Source: Pontibacter diazotrophicus
GTDB taxonomy: Bacteria; Bacteroidota; Bacteroidia; Cytophagales; Hymenobacteraceae
DNA: 64,000 nt
Direction: 5' to 3'
NCBI RefSeq assembly: GCF_003367245.1
Contig: NZ_QRGR01000009.1
Location: forward strand, 124,001 to 188,000
Shown here: positions 1 to 9,224 of the stretch, in pieces
How the letters are laid out: each line of letters starts with the position of its first letter
How positions within the stretch are numbered: position 1 is the first letter of the stretch
Made by a program: the position numbers and the translations under genes
The notes under the pieces: generated by a model
The model's input: only the letters and a program-made list of their open reading frames with translations
What the model was told of the DNA's origin: nothing
The model's database searches: none

Positions 1-149
1 TCAGCGCCGGGAATGTACGAAGCGCCTGCGTATGTGCCTTCACCTGCTTTTTGTGTGCCCTGTTCGTAGCTGCATAAGGGTTAGATGAGCAGGAAGCCGC
101 CATACCTGCCAGCAGCAGAAAAAGCAACCTGCGTGTATTCAGTCTCATA
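1..149 (-). CDS. Lipoprotein, N-terminal fragment (possible cell-wall amidase)
   Basis: An open frame reads leftward from an ATG at 147-149 and leaves the window with no stop, so only about 49 residues are visible. They begin MRLNTRRLLFLLLAGMAASC, a type II signal peptide with lipobox-like AASC ending in the lipidation Cys at about residue 20. A basic, SSNPYAATNRAHKKQVK-like stretch follows. This start resembles lipoprotein N-acetylmuramoyl-L-alanine amidases of Bacteroidota from memory only, because the catalytic domain lies outside the window. The lipoprotein call is well supported; the amidase suggestion is weak. Confidence 0.5.
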
Positions 150-206
150 AGGAGTATTCTAGTTTTTCTAGTGTAAAAAATTCTACGCCACCATCAGTTG
201 GTGTAG

Positions 207-2351
207 CTACCGTTGCCCAATCCCTTTTCTGAATAGTTTCCGCTGGAAAAACTCTGCTGTGGCATTTCCCGCTTTCAGTGCATTGGAAAATCGCATCCAG
301 TGGTGGGTATCGTCTACCAGCACAAGCGTTTCGAAAGGAACCCCTTGGGCTTCAAGGCGTCGCACCAAATCAATGCTGCTGCTGAACGCCACATTGCGGT
401 CATCATCTCCGTGTATGAGCAGAACCGGTGACCTCCAGGTGCCGACAGATGAGACCGGGGAAGACTCCCAAATCACTTTGGCCGCCAGATCAGCATCCGG
501 TGCACGCTCATAACGGTCTGGTGCAACAAGGTCAGCGATACGCCCGACAGAACGATCGCTCATACCATGGATATCCACGCCTGCAGCAAAGAGGTCTGAG
601 TCGCGCCCCAATGCCAGCGCTGTGAGGTAGCCACCGTAAGAGCCGCCGTAAATGCCGATGCGGCTGGCATCTACCTGTGTCTGTTTTGCCAGCCAAGTGG
701 CCGCTGCCCGTATGTCCTGGTATTCAGATGCTCCGGTAAGCCCTGCTTTTTCAGGTTGGTGAAAGGCATGCCCGTACCCAATACCCAGGCGGTAGTTCAC
801 TGACAGCACCACAAAGCCCAGGCTGGCAAGGTACTGGTTCATGGCATAGGCATTGGCATAGTAATCGGAGTAGTGCCACCCTAGGAGCATCTGCCGCGAT
901 GGGCCACCATGCACATACACGATAGCTGGTTTTTTGCCCGCACCGCATTTTGGCTCGAATAGCTGCGCATGAATGGTCAGGCCATCCGGCGCTTTATAGG
1001 TAACCTGCTGCGGCGTTACCAATTGCTTTTGCGGGAATGAAGCAGGTATAAGATCCTGGGCAAGCACTTTCACCTTGCCCTTGTTGAAGGCCATCACAGA
1101 CGGAAGCGGCGGGCGCTGTGCTGTAGCCGTTATCAAAGCCACTGTGGCACCATCACCCGTTAACACCGGCGACCATTCCAGGCCGTCCCCGGGTGTGAGT
1201 AACTCCATCGCAGCCTTGTCTACCGGAACACGCACGATATGCCGTCGGTCTATATCTTCTTTGTCTGGTCCCGTGTTTGCAGTAAACAGCAGCCATTTTC
1301 TATCCTGACTCAGGCTGATGTGTTCGGCCATAAACTCCCCCTTTGTGAGCAGCAGCGGCTCTCCTCCTGCTGCCGGCATGGAGTACAGATGCGGCCACCC
1401 GTCCTGGTAAGAAAGAAACACGATACGGTTTTGCGCCGCCCAGTGTAGGTTATAGCCACCTTGTGTGCTAGGCACAGACCCAGGCAGCGTCTCCGGTGCT
1501 TTCCATAGCTGGCTAGCTTCTCCGGAAGCTACATCGGCCGTCCAGATAGCCCAGGGCCTGTGGTGCTTTTCCAGGTAGGCTTCAGGAGCGCCTCCTGTGC
1601 CGGGTGTGCGTACAAAGACAAGCCGCTTCCCGTCTGGTGACCAGCGTGGTGACGTGTCTTTATAAAAGGATGGGGCAATCCATTTGATAGGTGTGTTGCT
1701 GTCTGTATAAACTCCTATAAATGCGTGGCTTCCCCGATTTGAGACAAAGGCTAAACTCTTTCCATCAGGTGACCACTCCAACGAACTGATAGAACCTCTT
1801 GCTCTGAAAAGCGGCTTCGCAGCAGCTGTTTTCTTTAACAGCGCCTCCCATACCTGCCCATTCCTGACAAAGGCAACCCGGTCACTGTTTGGGGAGATAA
1901 CAGGGTCATCTCCCTCTGCCAAGGCTCTTGGCTCTCCTCCGGCAAATGGTACAGACCACAGCTGCACTTTGGGTGGCACCGGATCAGAAAGTGGATTCAC
2001 AGTTACACCCTCGTCCCATATTGCTCCGTGCTCTCCTCCCCTTACGTACACCACCCACTGCCCATCTGCTGAAAGAGATAAACTGGTGATTTCCTGTCCG
2101 TCGTCAACGGAATAGTTTGTGAGTTTGCGGGGAGTAAAGGCCGGCCCCTCCGCCACATACACGTTACGCCTGCCCTGCTCGTCAAACACCCAGGCAACCC
2201 GGGAACCTTTCGCGGAGGCTGTCAGGCTGCTTGGGAAAGGAAAACTCCGAACGGCCTCAAATGTAAACTCCTGCGCCTGCAGTGGCACGCCCGGTAGCAA
2301 CAGCAGAAAGAAAATACTTAACAGGAATAGATAAAAACGATGTTTTTTCAT
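207..2351 (-). CDS. Secreted S9 family prolyl oligopeptidase-like peptidase
   Basis: This 714-residue protein has a hydrophobic signal peptide (residues 1-27, ending at about LQAQ). An N-terminal beta-propeller of WD40/PD40-type repeats (SLSADGQWVVYV, LEWSPDGKSLAFVS, PRWSPDGKRLVFV) spans about residues 40-430. The C-terminal alpha/beta hydrolase domain carries the catalytic Ser in GGSYGGY (about residue 570), Asp in GDDDRNV (about 648) and His in DDTHHW (about 683). S9 enzymes of this layout cleave short peptides, usually after proline or as dipeptidyl/acylaminoacyl peptidases. The location should be periplasmic or extracellular. It is divergent from the SusC/SusD pair, so it could trim imported peptides, but that link is inference. 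The start is the only ATG that precedes the signal peptide. Confidence 0.9.
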   Translation of the reverse strand: MKKHRFYLFLLSIFFLLLLPGVPLQAQEFTFEAVRSFPFPSSLTASAKGSRVAWVFDEQGRRNVYVAEGPAFTPRKLTNYSVDDGQEITSLSLSADGQWVVYVRGGEHGAIWDEGVTVNPLSDPVPPKVQLWSVPFAGGEPRALAEGDDPVISPNSDRVAFVRNGQVWEALLKKTAAAKPLFRARGSISSLEWSPDGKSLAFVSNRGSHAFIGVYTDSNTPIKWIAPSFYKDTSPRWSPDGKRLVFVRTPGTGGAPEAYLEKHHRPWAIWTADVASGEASQLWKAPETLPGSVPSTQGGYNLHWAAQNRIVFLSYQDGWPHLYSMPAAGGEPLLLTKGEFMAEHISLSQDRKWLLFTANTGPDKEDIDRRHIVRVPVDKAAMELLTPGDGLEWSPVLTGDGATVALITATAQRPPLPSVMAFNKGKVKVLAQDLIPASFPQKQLVTPQQVTYKAPDGLTIHAQLFEPKCGAGKKPAIVYVHGGPSRQMLLGWHYSDYYANAYAMNQYLASLGFVVLSVNYRLGIGYGHAFHQPEKAGLTGASEYQDIRAAATWLAKQTQVDASRIGIYGGSYGGYLTALALGRDSDLFAAGVDIHGMSDRSVGRIADLVAPDRYERAPDADLAAKVIWESSPVSSVGTWRSPVLLIHGDDDRNVAFSSSIDLVRRLEAQGVPFETLVLVDDTHHWMRFSNALKAGNATAEFFQRKLFRKGIGQR

Positions 2352-2829
2352 AGTTGACTTGTCTAAGGACAGGATTGCGTACTATTACAGCTGCCTAAAT
2401 GTGCTAAAATTTTAATGTGTAGTCAACATTTTATTTGAAAGGCAAAGCAGCAGAAGCCCTGAAGTCTCCTCCTGTATTCTACATATTTAAGGATAATGTA
2501 TTCTCTGGCAGCCACTTCAGTGCTTAAGCTTCTATCACCTGAGCCACACCACGAGGTACCTGACTGTAATATTTACCCCTTCTTTGATGCGCAGCAATTA
2601 CCTGACTCAGAAAAATTTTCCTGCTTCTGATAGCAAAAACCACGTTTTCTGGATATATTCCATTTCACTTACAGCAGGCAATCCTCCCTGCAAGAAACAT
2701 TTTTTCAGTGACATTATCATTATTTCAATAAAAGCATCTAATGCTTTAAATAGATATAATTATTGAAATATCTTAGCAGAATAGTTTCACCAAAGTTTTA
2801 TTATCGTTCAAAGTTTAATCTCTTACATT
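2352..2829. other. 478-bp intergenic region upstream of susC
   Basis: AT-rich spacer between the divergently read S9 peptidase and susC. Short open frames here have no family resemblance. The one structured element is a nested inverted repeat at 2722-2769, listed separately. I saw no convincing promoter match. Confidence 0.5.
2722..2769 (+). promoter_or_regulatory. Nested inverted repeat upstream of susC
   Basis: The outer arms are ATTTCAATAA (2722-2731) and TTATTGAAAT (2760-2769). An inner hairpin of AAAGCAT (2731-2737) and ATGCTTT (2741-2747) lies inside. The element ends 60 bases before the susC ATG. It could be an operator or an attenuating structure; neither role is shown by the sequence. 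Confidence 0.35.
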
Positions 2830-5800
2830 ATGAAAAAAATCTTTACTTTTCTCTTGCTGGTGTGCTGTGTAACCAGTGCCTTTGCGCAGGAGAGCGTAAT
2901 TACCGGCAGGGTCACGAGTGCCGCAGATGGCATGGGGCTGCCAGGTGTTAGCGTGATTGTGAAAGAGACCACCAGAGGCACCGCAACCGATGCTGAAGGT
3001 AATTACCAAATCAGGGTTCCGGACAATAACGCGGTACTCGTATTCCGGTTCCTGGGCTACGAAACCCAGGAAGTGCCGGTAGGAAACCAGTCGGTTATCA
3101 ATGTGAGCTTAGGAACTGATAGCGAGCAGCTACAGGAAGTGGTAGTGACTGCTTTGGGTATTTCGCGTGAGAAAAAGGCGCTGGGTTATGCCGCCCAGTC
3201 TGTAGGTTCAGAAGAACTGACACAGCACCGCCAGCCGAACGTACTGAATGCCATGCAGGGTAAAGTGGCCGGAGCCGTTATTTCCAGCACAGGAGGCGCT
3301 CCGGGTCAGGGAACCGACATCCGTATCCGTGGAATAAACTCTATCGATCCAAACCGGCCTCACCAACCACTTTTTGTGATTGATGGAATCCAGATGGATA
3401 ACTCTACCTCTACTTTTGGCCAGGGCACAGAGCTCCGGGGCATGAGCAACAGGTTAGCTGATTTAAACCCGGATGATATAGAAAGTATAAACGTACTGCG
3501 TGGCGGTGCGGCTACTGCTTTATATGGATTGAGAGGGGCCAACGGCGTAGTGGTTATCACAACTAAAAAAGGGTCACAAGGTGCCCTGCGGGTTAACTTT
3601 ACCAGTACAGCTGGCATTGAAGAAGTTAACAAATTCCCTGATGTGCAGGACACCTACACGCAAGGTTATTTAGGCGAATATGACCCTGAGAGCTTCTGGC
3701 CATCGTGGGGACCAACCGTGGCAGAGGCCCGGCAGATAGATCCGACACACCCGACTGAACTGTACAACCACTTCCAGGACGCCTATGAAACGGGCAGCCA
3801 GTTCAGGAATTCGCTTTCCTTCGCAGGCGGTACGGAGCGCTTCACCTTCCTGTCTTCTATCTCACACCTGCGCCACGAGGGAGTATTGCCTTTTACAGAC
3901 TATGAGAATATTTCTGCCCGCCTGAATGCAGAAATCAAGGTAAGCGATAAGTTCAGGACCGGGGCCAACTTCAACTACATCAACTCCGGCGGAAACCGCT
4001 ACAACGCCGACCGCTTCAACGAAAGCCTCAGCTACTGGTCGCCGCGTTGGGACGTAAGGGATTTCAGAACGCCGGATGGCACCATGAACACGTACGGCAA
4101 CAACAACCCGATTTATGGCGCTGCCACAAACCAATTGGAGGACGACGTAAACAGGTTTATCGGGGGTTTGAGCTTTGGTTATTCTCCGCTTAGCTGGCTG
4201 GATTTCAGCTACCGCATCGGCCTGGACACTTATAACGAAGACCGCACCGCTACAGCGCCAGGTCCGCGTGGACTGGCCGGTGAGCGCGTGTATGAAGACA
4301 ATGATCAGGGTTTTGTAAACGAGTATACTACCAAATTCAGAGCCATCAACTCTACTTTTATTGCCACGCTGAATTCTTCCTTCGGCGAAAACTTTAACGG
4401 AACACTGCGGCTTGGCCATGAGTTGTATGACAGGAGCACGAAAAGCTTTGGAGTGGAAGGCTCCAACCTGGCTGTTTATGATTACTTTTACCTGACAAAC
4501 GCGCAGTTTCTAACACCACGCCAGCAGCAGGAAGAGTACCGGCTGATGGGTTTCTTCGGAGAAGCTTCTATTGATTACAGAGACTTCCTCTTTCTGACCC
4601 TGACGGGCCGGAATGATATTACGTCTACGCTTGAGAATTTTAACCGGACCTTCTTTTACCCTTCTGCCAGCCTGAGTTATGTGTTCAGCGAGCACCTGGA
4701 GCTACCTGCATTTATCAACCAAAGCAAGTTAAGGTTATCATATGCCCAGATAGGTAAAGATGCACTACCTTATGCTACCTCCTCTGGCTACGGCACTTAC
4801 TCTGTGCTCCCAACAGGCTATACCGGCTATACCAGATCTGCCCTACTGGGTAATGAGGAACTCCGTCCGGAATTTACAAACACCTATGAAGCAGGCCTTG
4901 AAATGTCGTTCTTCAACAACCGCCTGGGCTTTGACCTTACCTATTACTACTCGCTAAGCAAGGACCAGATCCTGAGCATTAACGTGGCAAACACTACCGG
5001 TTTTATAAGAGCAGCGGTTAACTCCGGTGAAATGCGAAACGCAGGTATAGAGCTAGCGCTAAATGCTACTCCAATACAAACCAATGACTTCAGCTGGAAT
5101 TCGTCACTGGTTTTTTCTGCTAACCGCAACAAAGTCCTGAGCATCAGGGAAGGACTGGAAGAGATTACGTATGCCTCGCAGTTCGGCTATGTTGGCTCCA
5201 CTGTTACTATGAAACTGATACCAGGGGAAGCTTACGGTAATATCTACGGCTCACATTACCAGCGCTACTATGGCCCCGGTGAAGAGGAAGACCCGCTGTT
5301 CCTTGATGAGTCAAGGCCTATTGTTATCGGGGAAAACGGTTTCCCGGTGCGGGCACCGCTTTCAAGCCAGAAAATACTGGGTAACTCTCAGCCCGATTGG
5401 ATTGGAGGCTTTACCAACACCTTTACCTACAAAAACCTTAGCCTGACAGGCTTGATTGATGCCCGCGTAGGCCATGAAAAATACAACCAGATGGGCAACT
5501 TCTTCTCTGCTTTCGGTATAGCGGAATACACCGAAAACCGTGACGATGTAATTGTGTTTGATGGGGTGCTGGCAGATGGCACGCCTAACACACAACCTGT
5601 GTACTTAGGACAGGGTGTAGGACCTGATGGCGTAAATTATGGTAACGGCTTCTACCGCAACGTGCACCGGGGCGTGTCGGAGAACTTTGTGGAAGACGCC
5701 TCCTGGGTTCGTCTACGTTCCCTGACGTTGAACTACAGTCTTCCGGAGCAGTGGTTCAACAGCATTTTCATAAAAAATGCCAATGTTTCGCTCACCGGCA

Positions 5801-5943
5801 ATAACCTGTTGCTGTCTACAAACTTTTCCGGCTATGACCCCGAAAACAGTTCTACGCCTAGCGGCAGCAGCGTGGATGGCTTTGCCGGTTTTACTTATCC
5901 GGCAGTTAGAAGCTACCTATTCACCCTTAATCTTGGATTCTAA
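2830..5943 (+). CDS. susC: SusC/RagA-family TonB-linked outer membrane protein
   Basis: This 1037-residue outer-membrane transporter works with the SusD lipoprotein encoded next. A signal peptide (MKKIFTFLLLVCCVTSAFAQ) is followed by a carboxypeptidase-regulatory-like domain (about 22-100, ITGRVTSAADGMGLPGVSVI). The TonB plug follows (about 105-230, with the SusC signature RIRGINSIDPNRPHQPLFVI) and then a large beta-barrel ending in aromatic FTLNLGF. Length is usual for the family. There is no anti-sigma or glycosidase neighbour, so the substrate is not indicated. An S9 peptidase on the other side hints at peptides rather than glycans, which is inference. susD starts 11 bases downstream, so the two are co-transcribed. 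Confidence 0.95.
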   Translation: MKKIFTFLLLVCCVTSAFAQESVITGRVTSAADGMGLPGVSVIVKETTRGTATDAEGNYQIRVPDNNAVLVFRFLGYETQEVPVGNQSVINVSLGTDSEQLQEVVVTALGISREKKALGYAAQSVGSEELTQHRQPNVLNAMQGKVAGAVISSTGGAPGQGTDIRIRGINSIDPNRPHQPLFVIDGIQMDNSTSTFGQGTELRGMSNRLADLNPDDIESINVLRGGAATALYGLRGANGVVVITTKKGSQGALRVNFTSTAGIEEVNKFPDVQDTYTQGYLGEYDPESFWPSWGPTVAEARQIDPTHPTELYNHFQDAYETGSQFRNSLSFAGGTERFTFLSSISHLRHEGVLPFTDYENISARLNAEIKVSDKFRTGANFNYINSGGNRYNADRFNESLSYWSPRWDVRDFRTPDGTMNTYGNNNPIYGAATNQLEDDVNRFIGGLSFGYSPLSWLDFSYRIGLDTYNEDRTATAPGPRGLAGERVYEDNDQGFVNEYTTKFRAINSTFIATLNSSFGENFNGTLRLGHELYDRSTKSFGVEGSNLAVYDYFYLTNAQFLTPRQQQEEYRLMGFFGEASIDYRDFLFLTLTGRNDITSTLENFNRTFFYPSASLSYVFSEHLELPAFINQSKLRLSYAQIGKDALPYATSSGYGTYSVLPTGYTGYTRSALLGNEELRPEFTNTYEAGLEMSFFNNRLGFDLTYYYSLSKDQILSINVANTTGFIRAAVNSGEMRNAGIELALNATPIQTNDFSWNSSLVFSANRNKVLSIREGLEEITYASQFGYVGSTVTMKLIPGEAYGNIYGSHYQRYYGPGEEEDPLFLDESRPIVIGENGFPVRAPLSSQKILGNSQPDWIGGFTNTFTYKNLSLTGLIDARVGHEKYNQMGNFFSAFGIAEYTENRDDVIVFDGVLADGTPNTQPVYLGQGVGPDGVNYGNGFYRNVHRGVSENFVEDASWVRLRSLTLNYSLPEQWFNSIFIKNANVSLTGNNLLLSTNFSGYDPENSSTPSGSSVDGFAGFTYPAVRSYLFTLNLGF

Positions 5944-5954
5944 TTAGAAGCGGT

Positions 5955-7373
5955 ATGAAAAAGATATTCAGATATACGTTTGCCCTTGTCATGATGGGGG
6001 CACTATTCAGCTTACAGAGTTGCGAGGATTATTTTGACCTGGATGAGAATCCGAACCTGGTAAACAACCCTCCTTTGGCTACCATGCTGGCTACCACCAC
6101 TCAAAAGACCGGCCTCAACAGCCAGCGGGTGGCTAATATTACGTCCTACTTTGTACAGTACCTGGCTGGCCCTGTAGCAGGAGGTTCAACAGACACCTAC
6201 CAGGTAACGGATTACACCAGCACCTGGGATGCACTGTACCTGGCCATGGCCGACATCTATGACATGAAGCAAAAAGGCATAGAAGCGGGAGCCAGTGATT
6301 ATGTAGGCGTAGCCAACGTGCTGATGGCCTACAACCTGAGCCTGGTAACTGACCTTTGGGGAGATGCGCCTTACAGTGAAGCCTTTGTTAGCACCACCCT
6401 CACGCCAGGCTTCGACTCGCAGGAGGAACTGTATAACACATCGCTACAACTGCTCGACGAAGCCATAGCGGAGTTATCCAAAACAGATTCGAATGTGTTA
6501 TTAGATCCGGACAGTGACCTGATACATGGAGGGGACAAGGAGAACTGGATAAAAACAGCTTACGCGCTCAAAGCAAGGTTCCTGAACAAGGTAAGCGAAA
6601 CCTCCTCTTATAATCCTGAAGCTGTATTGAGCGCTGTAGATAACGCCTATACCTCAAATGCTGACAATGCAACGATGGGCGTATTCCAGACACGGAACCC
6701 TTGGGCTACTGTTGCGCTGAACAATGAAAACCTGGTGTTAGGCGGCTGGCTGTCTGAGCAGTTTGTGGAGCACCTGAAAGGAACAACGACCGGCGTTTTC
6801 GATCCCCGGATTGCCCAGATTACAGACACAACTATTACTGGAGAATATATCGGCACACCTAACGGAGTAGGCAATGTAGGGTCAGCCAGTAACACAGTCA
6901 GAGACGAGTCTTATATTTCCCGTAATTCACCTCTTTCAGGAGATGAGTCTCCCTTGATAATTATTTCCTACCCGGAAGTGAAGCTGATTGAAGCAGAGGC
7001 AGCTTTACGAGCCGGGCAGACAGACAGAGCTTATGCTGCCTACCTGGAAGCAATCGAGGCAAGCATGGACCTGCTGGAGGTAGATCCGGCTGCTGCGGAG
7101 GAATACCTCTCTGACCCGGCTGTAGCTGTAGGTGCCTCCGACCTCACGCTCGACCTGATCTTTAATGAGAAGTATGTGGTAACTTATCTGAACCCGGAAG
7201 CATGGAACGATGCCAGACGGTATGATTATGCTTATGAAGGCTTCGAGTTACCTGCTAATGCAGACTTATCGACATTTATTCGCCGGGTAGCTTATCCGCA
7301 GGGAGAGGCATCCAAGAACCCCAACACGCCTGATAGCCCGGTTTTGTCGGAAGAGCTTTGGTGGGACGAGTAA
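5955..7373 (+). CDS. susD: SusD/RagB-like surface lipoprotein
   Basis: This 472-residue lipoprotein is the substrate-capturing lid partner of the SusC porin immediately upstream. A type II signal peptide (MKKIFRYTFALVMMGALFSL) leads to LQSC, with the lipidated Cys at about residue 23. The rest has the alpha-helical TPR-type organisation of the SusD-like-2 subfamily (NITSYFVQYLAG, YNLSLVTDLWGDAPYSEA, IISYPEVKLIEAEAALRAG, FNEKYVVTYLNPEAWNDARR). Its length is typical. A strong hairpin terminator follows 33 bases after the stop, closing a two-gene operon. Confidence 0.93.
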   Translation: MKKIFRYTFALVMMGALFSLQSCEDYFDLDENPNLVNNPPLATMLATTTQKTGLNSQRVANITSYFVQYLAGPVAGGSTDTYQVTDYTSTWDALYLAMADIYDMKQKGIEAGASDYVGVANVLMAYNLSLVTDLWGDAPYSEAFVSTTLTPGFDSQEELYNTSLQLLDEAIAELSKTDSNVLLDPDSDLIHGGDKENWIKTAYALKARFLNKVSETSSYNPEAVLSAVDNAYTSNADNATMGVFQTRNPWATVALNNENLVLGGWLSEQFVEHLKGTTTGVFDPRIAQITDTTITGEYIGTPNGVGNVGSASNTVRDESYISRNSPLSGDESPLIIISYPEVKLIEAEAALRAGQTDRAYAAYLEAIEASMDLLEVDPAAAEEYLSDPAVAVGASDLTLDLIFNEKYVVTYLNPEAWNDARRYDYAYEGFELPANADLSTFIRRVAYPQGEASKNPNTPDSPVLSEELWWDE

Positions 7374-7406
7374 AACCTGATTTTGTGTAAGATAACGAGT
7401 AGAAAC

Positions 7407-7448
7407 AAATAGAAAAAGCCGCTGTAAGTACAGCGGCTTTTTCTATTT
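7407..7448 (+). terminator. Rho-independent terminator after susCD
   Basis: A perfect 20-bp stem (7407-7426 with 7429-7448) is formed by AAATAGAAAAAGCCGCTGTA and its complement. Terminal bases open to give a small loop, and the 3' arm carries the T-rich run. It sits 33 bases after the susD stop. The rest of 7374-7686 shows nothing recognisable. Confidence 0.85.
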
Positions 7449-7686
7449 AGAGCATATTTCAGACTCATCTCCTGAGCTGCAAACGCGCGCTTTCAAAAAT
7501 AAAATTTAAACATGCTCTTAAACACTACCGAAGCTGATGCGTTGAAAACAATACTTTTCTCCGGAAGCCATTAGAATGAAGCTCCTTTTCATGTGTCCGG
7601 CTGGAAACTACAACATAATCAAAGAACAGAAAGCAGATGTGTTTCTCCTGCTGAGGAAAACCAGGTGCTGATAAATATAATAGCAG

Positions 7687-9165
7687 ATGCAGCATAACAA
7701 CAGCGATACAACAAACGGGATGTTTGATGATTACAGCCTGAACCCTGATTTTCTGGACGAGGTTTTTTCCCCGGACGGCGCAGTGAAGCCTGCCTACGCC
7801 ATGATAATTGAGCAGCTCAGCCAGTATTCGACAGCAGACTTAGCTGAACTTTATGAGCGCGCCCATCAAGCCTTTTTTGAGCAGGGAATAACCTTTAAAC
7901 TTCCATCTGACAAGCCCAAAACACGCGAACGGGTTTTTCCTTTTGATCTTTTACCAAGATTGATCAACAGCAAGGAGTGGGAGAAGCTTGAGCGGGGAGC
8001 TATCCAGCGGAACATGGCCATCAACGCGTTTATCCACGATGTATATCACCAGAAGCATATATTCAAAGACAAGCTGATACCGCAGGAACTGGTCACAAAC
8101 TCTGTGCACTACAGCCCGGCGATGGTCGACTTAGATCCGCCTGGAGGCATTTACAACCATATATCCGGCACAGACCTGGTGAAACACAGCGACGGGGAAT
8201 ATTATATCCTGGAGGACAATGTGCGCACCCCTTCTGGTATGAGCTATGTGCTTTCTAACCGGGAGGTAATGAAGCGAACCATGTTTCAACTCTTCGGCAA
8301 GTACGCATTAAAACCGGTGAAAGAATTTACGGAGTACTTTCTGACCTTGATGCGATCTGTGGCGCCAGCCGGTGTAGACGAGCCCAACGGCGCGGTACTG
8401 ACAGATGGGATGCAGGCTTCGGCTTATTTTGAACATGCCTATATGGCCCATAGTATGGGGGTTCCGCTGGTAGAAGGAAAGGACCTGTACGTAGAAAAGG
8501 ACAAGGTATATATGAAAACAGTGGCTGGCCCCAAACGCATAGACGTCATGTACAGGCGCCTGGACGATGAATTCCTGGACCCCGAGGTATTTAATGCCGA
8601 CTCAGTGTTTGGCATACCGGGTATCATGAAAGCGTACCGGAAAGGCAACATCAACATGCTGAACGCGCCGGGCTGCGGAGCCGCGGATGACAAAGCAGTT
8701 TACAGCTATGTGCCCGCTATGATTCGGTACTACCTGGGCGAAGAACCTATTCTCAACAATGTGCACACGTACCTGTGTTCGGAGGAAAGTGACTATAAAT
8801 ACGTCATCGAAAACATGGACAAGCTGGTGATTAAGCCGGTAGATGAATACGGGGGCAAAGGCATATTGGTCGGCAGCGCTGCCACAAAAGCGGAGTTAAG
8901 CGAATACAAGCAGAAGATTGCCCAGGACCGGAGCAAATACATCGCGCAGCCAATTATGTCGCTGTCAAACCATGCCACCTACATTGAAGGAAACAACAGG
9001 TTTGAGCCCCGCCATGTAGACTTACGCACCTATACCCTGCTTGGCAAAGACATGCAGTATGTGCTCCAGGGAGGGCTAACCAGGGTGGCACTGACGGAAG
9101 GTAACATGATTGTCAACTCATCCCAGGGTGGTGGCTCCAAGGATACCTGGGTGCTGGAGGAGTAA
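7687..9165 (+). CDS. Circularly permuted ATP-grasp protein (type 2)
   Basis: This 492-residue cytoplasmic protein matches the circularly permuted ATP-grasp family (formerly DUF404/DUF407). Family features are GTDLVKHSDGEYYILEDNVR, RTPSGMSYVLSNREVMKR, DVMYRRLDDEFLDPE, LNAPGCGAADDKAVYSYVP, a P-loop-like KPVDEYGGKGILVG segment (about 378-392) and a C-terminal VDLRTYTLLG. ATP-grasp enzymes join a carboxylate to an amine through an acyl phosphate. This subfamily is predicted, not proven, to make peptide-like amide bonds. It normally pairs with an alpha-E protein, as here (59 bases downstream), and often with a transglutaminase-like protease. An S66 peptidase takes that third place in this locus. 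Confidence 0.9.
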   Translation: MQHNNSDTTNGMFDDYSLNPDFLDEVFSPDGAVKPAYAMIIEQLSQYSTADLAELYERAHQAFFEQGITFKLPSDKPKTRERVFPFDLLPRLINSKEWEKLERGAIQRNMAINAFIHDVYHQKHIFKDKLIPQELVTNSVHYSPAMVDLDPPGGIYNHISGTDLVKHSDGEYYILEDNVRTPSGMSYVLSNREVMKRTMFQLFGKYALKPVKEFTEYFLTLMRSVAPAGVDEPNGAVLTDGMQASAYFEHAYMAHSMGVPLVEGKDLYVEKDKVYMKTVAGPKRIDVMYRRLDDEFLDPEVFNADSVFGIPGIMKAYRKGNINMLNAPGCGAADDKAVYSYVPAMIRYYLGEEPILNNVHTYLCSEESDYKYVIENMDKLVIKPVDEYGGKGILVGSAATKAELSEYKQKIAQDRSKYIAQPIMSLSNHATYIEGNNRFEPRHVDLRTYTLLGKDMQYVLQGGLTRVALTEGNMIVNSSQGGGSKDTWVLEE

Positions 9166-9224
9166 ACTACTTCTCGGAACCTGTTGGAAGCAGAGCGGGA
9201 ACGCAGGAGGTATAAAGAATCTAA

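Noticed and set aside
3862-4419. 185-codon open frame opposite susC
   Set aside because: Shadow of the beta-barrel coding sequence; no supported start or motif.
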